Origin: Chlamydiia bacterium
Lineage (GTDB): Bacteria > Chlamydiota > Chlamydiia > Chlamydiales > JACKPQ01
Reading direction: 5' to 3'
DNA length: 5,912 nucleotides
Assembly: GCA_030433395.1 (NCBI GenBank)
Contig: JAUILX010000070.1
Span: 1-5,912, forward strand
The translations under genes were made by a program, and so were the position numbers. Of the stretch, positions 1-5,284 are shown piece after piece; position 1 is the first letter of the stretch, and every line of letters begins with the position of its first letter. Under the pieces are notes generated by a model. The model did no database searches and was not told where the DNA came from. It saw nothing but the letters and a program-made list of their open reading frames with translations.

Positions 1-28
1 CGTTGTCGATCAATGACTTATTTAAACA

Positions 29-57
29 TTGTTTTTAAAATAATTATTTGATATAAT
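29..57 (+). promoter_or_regulatory. Sigma70-like promoter for the small gene at 94
   Basis: A perfect -10 hexamer TATAAT lies at 52-57 and a weak -35 match TTGTTT at 29-34, with a 17-base spacer. Transcription would begin near 64, leaving a leader of about 30 bases before the ATG at 94. A second TATAAT at 64-69 could act as an alternative -10 but has no comparable -35. The region is very AT-rich, so chance TATAAT matches are more likely than usual. The placement just upstream of a ribosome binding site and an open frame supports the call. Confidence 0.55.
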
Positions 58-93
58 ATCTTTTATAATAACCCTAAAACAAGGATAATAATT

Positions 94-339
94 ATGAATG
101 ACAGTTATATTGAGATGAAAAATTTTGCAATCACTGGCTCTGACTTTACAGAATCAACCTATGAGATGCCAAAAGTGCAACCTCAAACTCAAGTTCAATC
201 CATTATGGAGCATGTACTTCAAGGTCTGCTAGCTTTTGCTAATAGCTTTAAAGGACGTATCAACAATGTATCAGAAGCTATTAGCGGCTTGAGCGATAGA
301 ATTCATAACTTCTATATCGACATCAAATACGGCTCTTAA
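94..339 (+). CDS. Hypothetical small protein, 81 residues
   Basis: I do not recognise this protein. It starts at ATG 94, preceded by AAGGAT (81-86) at workable Shine-Dalgarno spacing and by a plausible promoter, and ends at TAA 337-339. The product has no signal peptide or membrane segment. Residues 1-33 are polar and probably flexible (ending in a Gln/Pro/Val-rich stretch PKVQPQTQVQ). Residues 34-74 alternate hydrophobic and polar positions as in one or two amphipathic helices. The signals around it argue for a real gene despite its size. It stands alone on the plus strand: the next signal downstream is a hairpin element beginning 16 bases after the stop, with a terminator-like palindrome beyond it. 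It could be a lineage-specific protein, possibly a secreted factor or binding partner, but nothing in the sequence shows which. Confidence 0.6.
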   Translation: MNDSYIEMKNFAITGSDFTESTYEMPKVQPQTQVQSIMEHVLQGLLAFANSFKGRINNVSEAISGLSDRIHNFYIDIKYGS

Positions 340-355
340 TAAGTCTGAACTGTAC

Positions 356-518
356 TATACCGAATGGAACTCATAAATCGGTTTTGGGCAACGCGAAAGC
401 TTTCGAAATTTGCCGATCTTAAGTAACCTAATATTAAAAATATGAGGCCACTTAAGATCGACGAATTGCGGTGCTTTGGCGCCGCCGAAAATCCGATTTT
501 TGAATTCCATTCGGTATA
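356..518. repeat. 163-bp hairpin element, MITE-like (family 1)
   Basis: The whole segment is one imperfect palindrome centred on 437. The arms 357-424 and 450-517 are 68 bases each. Their outer 25 bases match at 23 positions (ATACCGAATGGAA at the tip) and their inner 11 bases (CGATCTTAAGT) match perfectly, while the middle of the arms has diverged and is out of register by about one base. The 25 bases between the arms also pair (CCT / AGG, then AATATT-type pairing to an AAA loop). The tips read TA-TACCGAATGG and CCATTCGGTA-TA, which would fit insertion at a TA dinucleotide as in IS630/mariner-type elements, though a 2-bp duplication is weak evidence. There is no meaningful reading frame. It could instead be a fixed RNA hairpin gene or a repeated extragenic palindrome. 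Part of the left arm recurs at 565-610. Confidence 0.75.
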
Positions 519-527
519 ATCTCAAAG

Positions 528-559
528 AATATAGTGGTTTTAATTAAAACCACTATATT
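528..559 (+). terminator. Perfect 32-bp palindrome, likely intrinsic terminator
   Basis: Bases 528-559 are a perfect palindrome (the core TAGTGGTTTTAA and its complement meet at the centre). As RNA this gives a stem of about 14 pairs with a tight loop, followed on the plus strand by the U-rich tail UUUAUUU. No comparable U-tract follows on the minus strand, so it fits best as the terminator of the small gene at 94-339, now separated from it by the hairpin element at 356-518. The low G+C content of the stem is a caution. A dyad protein-binding site is the alternative. Confidence 0.5.
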
Positions 560-564
560 TATTT

Positions 565-610
565 GGTTTTGGGCAGGCGCAAATGCTTTCGAAATTTGCT
601 GATGTTAAAT
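565..610 (+). repeat. Truncated direct copy of the family 1 element left arm
   Basis: This stretch repeats bases 380-424 in the same orientation. Both open with GGTTTTGGGCA, share the block GCTTTCGAAATTTGC, and end in GAT-TTAA-T variants. They differ by a one-base length change and a handful of substitutions. The outer tip of the family 1 element (TACCGAATGG) and the opposite arm are missing, so this is a fragment or decayed copy. It lies between the terminator-like palindrome and the second hairpin element. Confidence 0.65.
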
Positions 611-644
611 CTTGCCTATCGCTATAAATCTAGAAAAGCTCTCT

Positions 645-821
645 TTAAATAACGCGAGTTGCGGATCAACTATCTATGAAATGGTGCATATTTTTGATGA
701 AATTTTTAGAAAAATCTGCGCAGTGGATAGCCAACGCGCTATCCTCAAGCAGTTTTTCCTAGAAAGATCGCCAAAAGATGGGCCAGTTCAAGGGAGTTGA
801 TCCGCAACTCGCGTTAAATAA
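645..821. mobile_element. 161-bp palindromic MITE-like element (family 2) with 8-bp target duplication
   Basis: The element proper is 653-813. Its ends are perfect 19-base terminal inverted repeats, CGCGAGTTGCGGATCAACT at 653-671 and its reverse complement at 795-813. Immediately outside both ends lies the same 8-base word TTAAATAA (645-652 and 814-821), the expected footprint of a transposition event. The interior is palindromic as well: 725-731 (GGATAGC) pairs with 738-744 at the centre, and the arms between share TGAA-TGG, CAT-TTTT and CTGC blocks when one is reverse complemented. It encodes no transposase, so a full-length element elsewhere would have to mobilise it. Its tips are unrelated to those of the hairpin at 356-518. 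The right duplication ends 7 bases beyond the stop of the minus-strand ankyrin gene, so it also forms that gene's 3' flank and may fold in its transcript. Confidence 0.75.
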
Positions 822-828
822 GGCTTCT

Positions 829-2019
829 TTAATTGGCTACGTCCCTTGGCAACTGCCCAATACTATCTTCTATTCCGCGTAGAGTGGCTATACAAGACTT
901 GTTCTGACAAACACCAATAATATCGCTCCATCTTGCATGTGCTGCGCGAGTCCTCCCCCGTTTCATATATTTATATGCTAGATGTAAAATTGTGGTGCCC
1001 ATACCATCATATTCAAATTTTACTCCAAGAATTTCTGCATCATCTGTCTTTTTAACAATAGCAAGTATCATATCCACATGATGCTGCTGCCCAGCAGTTG
1101 CAAGAGGAGTTAACCCTCTATCATTTTTTTCTTTTAAAAGCTTTTCAAGAAATGCTTGATCAAAACGGATCTTGGTGCGGCCTTCGAATAAACTACTCAA
1201 AGGCTCTTTTACGTAACCAGACAGCAAGAGAGTGACGACACCTACTGAATTACTTCCGCGTCCTGACCCCCTACCCCACGCAGCTCGATGGAGTGGTGTG
1301 TTTCCCCCCATAGCTTTTCGCTGCAGCAGTTCCATTGCTTTTTCAGCTTTTAGATTTAAAACATGATCCACAAGCTCTACACAGTTCCACTCAAAGGCTA
1401 AGTGCAGTGGCGTTGTATTATTTTCGCCTCTATAATCAAGCCATTCTTGCGCACAATCTTTTTTTAGTAGCTCCCTTATGACTTCTCCCCATGCATCACT
1501 GCTTCCTATCCCACTTTGATTAGTAAGCGCCAACATCAAAACATTATAACCATAATTGTTGGCAAACCCTTTTAATAAGCCTAATTCTTCCATGACATTT
1601 GCAATAGCTAAAAACATCTTTGGGTCTTTTTCACAAGTTTCAAGGGGCGTTTCGCCTCTTCCATTTTTCTTATTAAGCAGGGCTTTAAATTCATTTGGTT
1701 TTTCTTGAAATAGCCGTTGCATTGCTGGAGTCATTTTATCCTTAACTTTTAACCACTCACCATAACGCTCAGTCCTCTCAGGACCATAATTTTCCGAAGA
1801 ACTACCCATAAACTGAAGCTCAGCTAAAAATTTAGCCACTTCTTTAGATAATTCTTGCTTGGGCTGCGCTTTAAAAAAAAGTGCCCCCACGATGTCCGAG
1901 CGGTATACACATAAGCCAAATGTACCTATTGCAACTAACGCAATTCCGACAATTAAAGATTTTTTTAGGCAGCTATTAGCTGCTAATGGAACTGAATTTG
2001 ATACGCTTTTTATGCTCAT
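829..2019 (-). CDS. Membrane-anchored ankyrin-repeat protein
   Basis: The 396-residue product begins with a short polar leader followed by a hydrophobic segment at about residues 18-39, a single membrane anchor or uncleaved signal. A non-repetitive linker runs to about 115. The remainder carries degenerate ankyrin repeats, visible as TPL-type cores at about 120-127 (GRGETPLE), 198-207 (NTTPLHLA), 238-247 (GGNTPLHRAA), 310-317 (RGLTPLA) and 341-347 (GTTILHL), with a terminal LPRDVA that resembles a capping repeat. Ankyrin repeats bind other proteins; in host-associated bacteria such proteins are often delivered to or act on the host, but secretion is not shown here. I chose ATG 2019 because AGGTG (2026-2030) sits 6 bases upstream. 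The in-frame GTG at 2028 lies inside that Shine-Dalgarno and is less likely. The gene is monocistronic, with its own promoter. Its stop is 8 bases from the family 2 hairpin element. Confidence 0.88.
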   Translation of the reverse strand: MSIKSVSNSVPLAANSCLKKSLIVGIALVAIGTFGLCVYRSDIVGALFFKAQPKQELSKEVAKFLAELQFMGSSSENYGPERTERYGEWLKVKDKMTPAMQRLFQEKPNEFKALLNKKNGRGETPLETCEKDPKMFLAIANVMEELGLLKGFANNYGYNVLMLALTNQSGIGSSDAWGEVIRELLKKDCAQEWLDYRGENNTTPLHLAFEWNCVELVDHVLNLKAEKAMELLQRKAMGGNTPLHRAAWGRGSGRGSNSVGVVTLLLSGYVKEPLSSLFEGRTKIRFDQAFLEKLLKEKNDRGLTPLATAGQQHHVDMILAIVKKTDDAEILGVKFEYDGMGTTILHLAYKYMKRGRTRAAHARWSDIIGVCQNKSCIATLRGIEDSIGQLPRDVAN

Positions 2020-2049
2020 AGTGATCACCTGCTTCTTGTTTTAAAGGCA

Positions 2050-2078
2050 AGTATAGGTCAAGAATGCATTGAATTCAA
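2050..2078 (-). promoter_or_regulatory. Sigma70-like promoter of the ankyrin-repeat gene
   Basis: Read on the minus strand, TTGAAT (2078-2073) and TATACT (2055-2050) form a -35/-10 pair with an exact 17-base spacer. Transcription would start near 2043, giving a leader of about 24 bases before the ATG at 2019. The -35 lies in the 10-base palindrome TTGAATTCAA (2069-2078), which might be a regulator site. The 64-73 bases between the protease stop and this gene contain no convincing terminator, so upstream operon transcripts could also read through. Confidence 0.6.
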
Positions 2079-2092
2079 GTAGAATTAGAGAC

Positions 2093-3223
2093 TCAAAAAA
2101 GTTCTTGAAACTTTGGATCATCGCGTACGGTGTCAAAAGCGGGATTGTCGACGACGTCTTTGATGTTTGTCAGGCCGTGATCTTTGGCTGAGAGCAGCCA
2201 GCCGATGGCGGGCTCAACTTGATTAAGCGCGGCTGCTGCAATGGCGTTATTTAAGGCGATTTCTGCCTGGGGCAGATCTTGAAAACAAGGACCTCCAAGA
2301 GCTAGCACGAGCTCAAAGTCTTTTTTTTCAAAGGCTGCTTTGTGTAGGAGTATACGCGCTGGAGGCGAGAGTTCTTCTTTGATGGGAAGTAGGAGCTCGT
2401 AGGATTTGGGCCAGTTTTGCTCTTGAGAATAAATGTGGGCTAGAAGCTCTGAGGAGCGCTGAAAGGTTATGCCTGATTTGGTGCGTATGATGATGTCTTC
2501 GAGATGGGGGATGGCTTCTTTGTATCTTTTTTGCTCGATGAGCTGCTCTATTTCTTCTACTTCTTTTGTCACAAGCTCGTCACGGTCAACTTCGGTCATG
2601 TTTTTTGCGCGACGATAAATTTCAAAGCTTTGAAAGGCAAAAAGAAAAAAGAAAGCTCCAATGATAAAGTAGCCGATGATGATGGCAGTCACTGCTGCTG
2701 CTGCTCCAAAACACATGCCGACGATGAGGGCGTAGCGAAAACCTTTAGCTCCAAAGATTGCTTCGAATGTGATGCGCAACAGCTGGCCTCCATCAAGGGG
2801 AAAGACGGGAATGAGATTAAAGGCTGTCCAAAATAGGTTGACCATTTGCATGACTTTTAAGACTCCGCCTGTGATTCCTTCTTGTAAGGATGGCACTTGA
2901 AGCAGAGCTGTAGCTAGTAGAAAAAGCCCAAATCCAAAAATGGGGCCATTGAGCACAACGATGAATTCTTGCCATTTTTTTAAGCGTTTGCCCTCAGGGT
3001 AGGTGAGCCCTCCAAAGGCGATGAGCTCGATACGGGGTTTTTGTCCAAAGGCTTTTGCTGTGAGGGCATGACCGAACTCGTGCACAAGAATGGAAACTAA
3101 GATAATTCCAATCCAAAGCAATATGCCGGTGAGCGAAAAAGAATTAATAAAACCGATGATGCCAGCTGTGATCCAAAAGGCAAAGTGAACGGTTATTGGT
3201 ATGGGACCGCGTAGTTGTATCAA
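2093..3223 (-). CDS. M50 (site-2 protease family) membrane zinc metalloprotease with TPR-like tail
   Basis: This 376-residue protein is an intramembrane-type zinc metalloprotease. The zinc-binding, catalytic motif HEFGH is at residues 48-52 inside a hydrophobic helix, and the second family motif, N136-LIPVFPLDGG with metal ligand Asp144, is in place, so the active site looks intact. Hydrophobic segments lie at about 10-30, 33-55, 86-110, 122-142 and 163-200. No PDZ domain separates the motifs, which fits the compact SpoIVFB/Rv-type branch more than RseP. Residues about 215-376 are soluble and helical, with TPR-like pairs (KRYKEAIPHLEDII; PAFDTVRDDPKF at the end), probably for substrate or partner binding. 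The start is a TTG: a stop codon lies 11 codons upstream in frame, no ATG or GTG intervenes, and AAAAGG lies 7 bases before it. It overlaps the sucD stop, so it is probably translated by coupling. The substrate is unknown. Confidence 0.88.
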   Translation of the reverse strand: MIQLRGPIPITVHFAFWITAGIIGFINSFSLTGILLWIGIILVSILVHEFGHALTAKAFGQKPRIELIAFGGLTYPEGKRLKKWQEFIVVLNGPIFGFGLFLLATALLQVPSLQEGITGGVLKVMQMVNLFWTAFNLIPVFPLDGGQLLRITFEAIFGAKGFRYALIVGMCFGAAAAVTAIIIGYFIIGAFFFLFAFQSFEIYRRAKNMTEVDRDELVTKEVEEIEQLIEQKRYKEAIPHLEDIIIRTKSGITFQRSSELLAHIYSQEQNWPKSYELLLPIKEELSPPARILLHKAAFEKKDFELVLALGGPCFQDLPQAEIALNNAIAAAALNQVEPAIGWLLSAKDHGLTNIKDVVDNPAFDTVRDDPKFQELF

Positions 3224-4089
3224 TTGAGGGCCTTTTGCATGGCAACGCCCATTTCAGCTGGTGTGTCTGCAACGACAACTTTAGCTTTTTGCAGGGCTGC
3301 AATTTTGTCTTTGGCTGTGCCCTTGCCACCAGATACGATTGCTCCAGCATGACCCATGCGGCGCCCTGGAGGGGCTGTTTGGCCGGCAATGAAAGCTGCG
3401 ACGGGCTTGGAGCAGTTTTTTTCAATCCATTCTGCTGCTTGCTCTTCGGCATTGCCTCCGATTTCTCCAATCATAAGAATGCCTTCGGTCTCGGGATCTT
3501 TTTCAAAAAGCTCCAAGACATCGATAAAATTGGTGCCGTTGAGCGGATCTCCACCAATGCCAACGCATGTGGTTTGCCCGAGTCCAAGTTCGGTGGTTTG
3601 CCAAACGGCTTCATAGGTCAGTGTTCCTGAGCGAGAAACAATACCGATTTTCCCTTTTTTGTGGATGTAGCCGGGCATGATGCCAATTTTACAAGCTTCT
3701 GGTGTGATGATACCTGGGCAGTTGGGCCCAATAAGGCGCGATTTTGAACGGCGCATGACTTGTGAGACTTCAATCATATCTTGGATGGGAATTCCCTCGG
3801 TGATGCAAACAATGATCTCAATTCCTGCATCCTCAGCTTCTAAAATTGCCTCTGCTGCAAAGGGTGGAGGCACAAATATTAAAGTGGCATTGGGCTGCAC
3901 TTTTTTGACGGCTTCTTTAACGGTGTCAAAGATGGGAAGATCGAGGGTAGTCTCGCCACCTTTGCCTGGGGTAATGCCCCCAACATAACATGAGCCATAC
4001 TTGATTCCCTGCTCGGTGTGAAAATTGCCCGCCTTGCCGGTGATGCCTTGTGTAATCACGCGCGTTTTTTTATCGATGAGTATGCCCAT
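3220..4089 (-). CDS. sucD: Succinyl-CoA synthetase (ADP-forming) alpha subunit
   Basis: The alpha subunit of succinyl-CoA ligase works with SucC in the cytoplasm to interconvert succinyl-CoA + ADP + Pi and succinate + ATP + CoA, the substrate-level phosphorylation step of the TCA cycle. The 289-residue length matches the family. Residues 15-21 (GITGKAG) form the Rossmann CoA-binding turn. GPNCPG is at 121-126, SRSGTLTYE near 152-160 and IGGDP near 178-182. The catalytic phospho-histidine is His247 in GHAGAI, with the preceding GQTAPPGRRM loop. All key residues are present. The ATG at 4089 is one base after the sucC stop, with GAGGG about a dozen bases upstream inside sucC, so the two subunits should be made together. 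The stop overlaps the start of the downstream protease gene. Confidence 0.97.
   Translation of the reverse strand: MGILIDKKTRVITQGITGKAGNFHTEQGIKYGSCYVGGITPGKGGETTLDLPIFDTVKEAVKKVQPNATLIFVPPPFAAEAILEAEDAGIEIIVCITEGIPIQDMIEVSQVMRRSKSRLIGPNCPGIITPEACKIGIMPGYIHKKGKIGIVSRSGTLTYEAVWQTTELGLGQTTCVGIGGDPLNGTNFIDVLELFEKDPETEGILMIGEIGGNAEEQAAEWIEKNCSKPVAAFIAGQTAPPGRRMGHAGAIVSGGKGTAKDKIAALQKAKVVVADTPAEMGVAMQKALN
3231..3236 (-). promoter_or_regulatory. Ribosome binding site fixing the TTG start of the M50 protease
   Basis: AAAAGG (minus strand, inside the last codons of sucD) lies 7 bases before the TTG at 3223-3221. It is the only Shine-Dalgarno candidate in the short open interval after the preceding in-frame stop, and so supports the unusual start codon. 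The TTG shares bases with the sucD stop (TTGA), the arrangement expected for ribosome re-initiation. Confidence 0.55.
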
Positions 4090-4090
4090 T

Positions 4091-5257
4091 TTATTTACCC
4101 TCTAATGATTCAACAGCTTTTTTAGCAGCATCGCCCAGATCATCTGCAGCAACAATTTTTAGTCCTGATTCTTTAAGAAGGCGCTTGCCTTGTTCTACGT
4201 TTGTTCCCTCTAAGCGAACGACAAGGGGTATTTGCACGTTGAGCTCGCCCACGGCTGCAATCACTCCTTCTGCAATGGTGGCGCAACTCATGATGCCTCC
4301 AAAGATATTAACGAGAATGGCTTTGACTTTTGGATCTTCTAAGATGAGTTTAAATCCGGCTGCAACGATATCTTTTGTGGCGCTACCGCCGACATCTAAA
4401 AAGTTAGCGGGCTTAGCCCCATAGTGTTGGATAATATCCATGGTCGACATGGCAAGTCCAGCTCCATTGACCATGCAGCCAATGTTTCCATCGAGTGCAA
4501 TGTAGGCCAAATCGTATTTTTTAGCGCCTGCCTCTTGCGCAGAAACTTGGGAGGGATCGTAGAGCTCCCCGATGTCGGGTTGGCGAAAAAGGGCGTTATC
4601 ATCAACGGACAGTTTTGCATCAACGCACCAAAGCTTTCCATCAGATGTTTCGACAAGAGGATTGATCTCGAGCAGATCGGCATCTTTTGCAACAAAGGCC
4701 CGAGCAATGCCCGCCCCTATTTTGCGCCCCTGCTTTGCCAAGTCTCCTTTCCATCCCATGAAGTTACAAAGCTCAACGAGGTGATAGCTGCGCATGGTCC
4801 CATCGGTCTGGATGGGCAGCTTTAAAATTTTTTCTGGGTGCGTTTCGGCAATCTCTTCAATTTCCATGCCCCCTTCAGGAGATGCAATGAGAATCGCGCG
4901 CGCATTTTCTCGGTCAATCACAGCGCCAAGATAATATTCTTTATGAATGTCAACGGGATCGCAAATCATCACTTTATGAGCGATCACTCCTTGTGGCCCT
5001 GTTTGGTTGTTGACCATTTTCATCCCAATGAGTGCTTCTGCCTGCGCATATATTTCATCAGGCGTTTTGGCAAATTTGACTCCGCCTGCTTTGCCACGCC
5101 CCCCTGCGTGAACTTGGATTTTGACAATGGCCTGCTTTAATCCTAGCTCTGAAACAATATTTTTAACTTCGCCTAAACTTTCAGCCACTCCAAACTCTGG
5201 AACGGGCAACCCAAATTGCATTAAGATTGCTTTTGCCTGATATTCATGTGTATTCAT
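4091..5257 (-). CDS. sucC: Succinyl-CoA synthetase (ADP-forming) beta subunit
   Basis: The beta subunit supplies the nucleotide-binding ATP-grasp domain and, with SucD, part of the active site. The 388 residues match the usual length. In order: N-terminal NTHEYQAK; ATP-grasp residues with QVHAGGRGKAGGVK at 48-61; metal/phosphate-binding EINPLV at 197-202 and DAK at 213-215; the C-terminal CoA-ligase domain with GNIGCMVNGAGLAM at 257-270; VGGSATKD at 289-296; NIFGGIMSC at 317-325; EGTNVEQGK at 340-348. The nucleotide preference (ATP or GTP) cannot be settled by eye; bacterial enzymes are mostly ADP-forming. The ATG at 5257 has GGGGAG about 7 bases upstream. It is the first gene of the apparent sucC-sucD-protease operon and is transcribed away from ftsY. 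Confidence 0.97.
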   Translation of the reverse strand: MNTHEYQAKAILMQFGLPVPEFGVAESLGEVKNIVSELGLKQAIVKIQVHAGGRGKAGGVKFAKTPDEIYAQAEALIGMKMVNNQTGPQGVIAHKVMICDPVDIHKEYYLGAVIDRENARAILIASPEGGMEIEEIAETHPEKILKLPIQTDGTMRSYHLVELCNFMGWKGDLAKQGRKIGAGIARAFVAKDADLLEINPLVETSDGKLWCVDAKLSVDDNALFRQPDIGELYDPSQVSAQEAGAKKYDLAYIALDGNIGCMVNGAGLAMSTMDIIQHYGAKPANFLDVGGSATKDIVAAGFKLILEDPKVKAILVNIFGGIMSCATIAEGVIAAVGELNVQIPLVVRLEGTNVEQGKRLLKESGLKIVAADDLGDAAKKAVESLEGK

Positions 5258-5284
5258 ATGCTCTCCCCTGCTATACTTCGTATC
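5258..5284. promoter_or_regulatory. 27-bp divergent intergenic region between sucC and ftsY
   Basis: The gap contains the sucC Shine-Dalgarno (GGGGAG on the minus strand) and a small dyad ATAC-TTC-GTAT at 5273-5283. TATACT at 5272-5277 resembles a -10 for ftsY. If used, transcription would start at or next to the ATG at 5285, so the mRNA would be leaderless, which agrees with the lack of a Shine-Dalgarno before ftsY. I see no good -35 at the right spacing. Promoters for both genes must otherwise lie in the opposite gene's coding sequence. Confidence 0.35.

Noticed and set aside
612..800. 62-residue plus-strand frame starting with TTG
   Set aside because: It has no Shine-Dalgarno, starts outside the family 2 palindromic element, runs across the left target duplication and ends inside the right terminal repeat. 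Its openness is explained by the inverted-repeat structure, so a protein is unlikely.
340..828. CRISPR array or tRNA gene in the repeat-rich gap
   Set aside because: The repeats are inverted hairpin arms plus one partial direct copy, with no regular repeat-spacer pattern, and no cloverleaf or T-loop sequence was seen.
2020..2028. GTG start for the ankyrin gene, three codons upstream of the chosen ATG
   Set aside because: The GTG is part of the AGGTG Shine-Dalgarno that serves the ATG at 2019 with good spacing, and no comparable binding site lies before the GTG.
1859..2044. 61-residue plus-strand frame at the 5' end of the ankyrin gene
   Set aside because: It is antisense to the membrane segment and promoter region of the ankyrin gene, with no ribosome binding site.
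2504..2836. 110-residue plus-strand frame opposite the protease gene
   Set aside because: It is antisense to a gene with intact M50 motifs; the low-complexity Cys/Phe/Lys runs come from the reverse complement of membrane-helix codons.
3144..3470. 108-residue minus-strand frame overlapping sucD and the M50 gene
   Set aside because: It is an out-of-frame shadow of the 3' end of sucD and the 5' end of the protease gene, both clearly coding; its composition (Gln/Lys/Ser-rich, no domain) is typical of a shifted frame.
4424..4825. 133-residue plus-strand frame opposite sucC
   Set aside because: It is antisense to conserved sucC sequence, with no start signals or recognisable domain.
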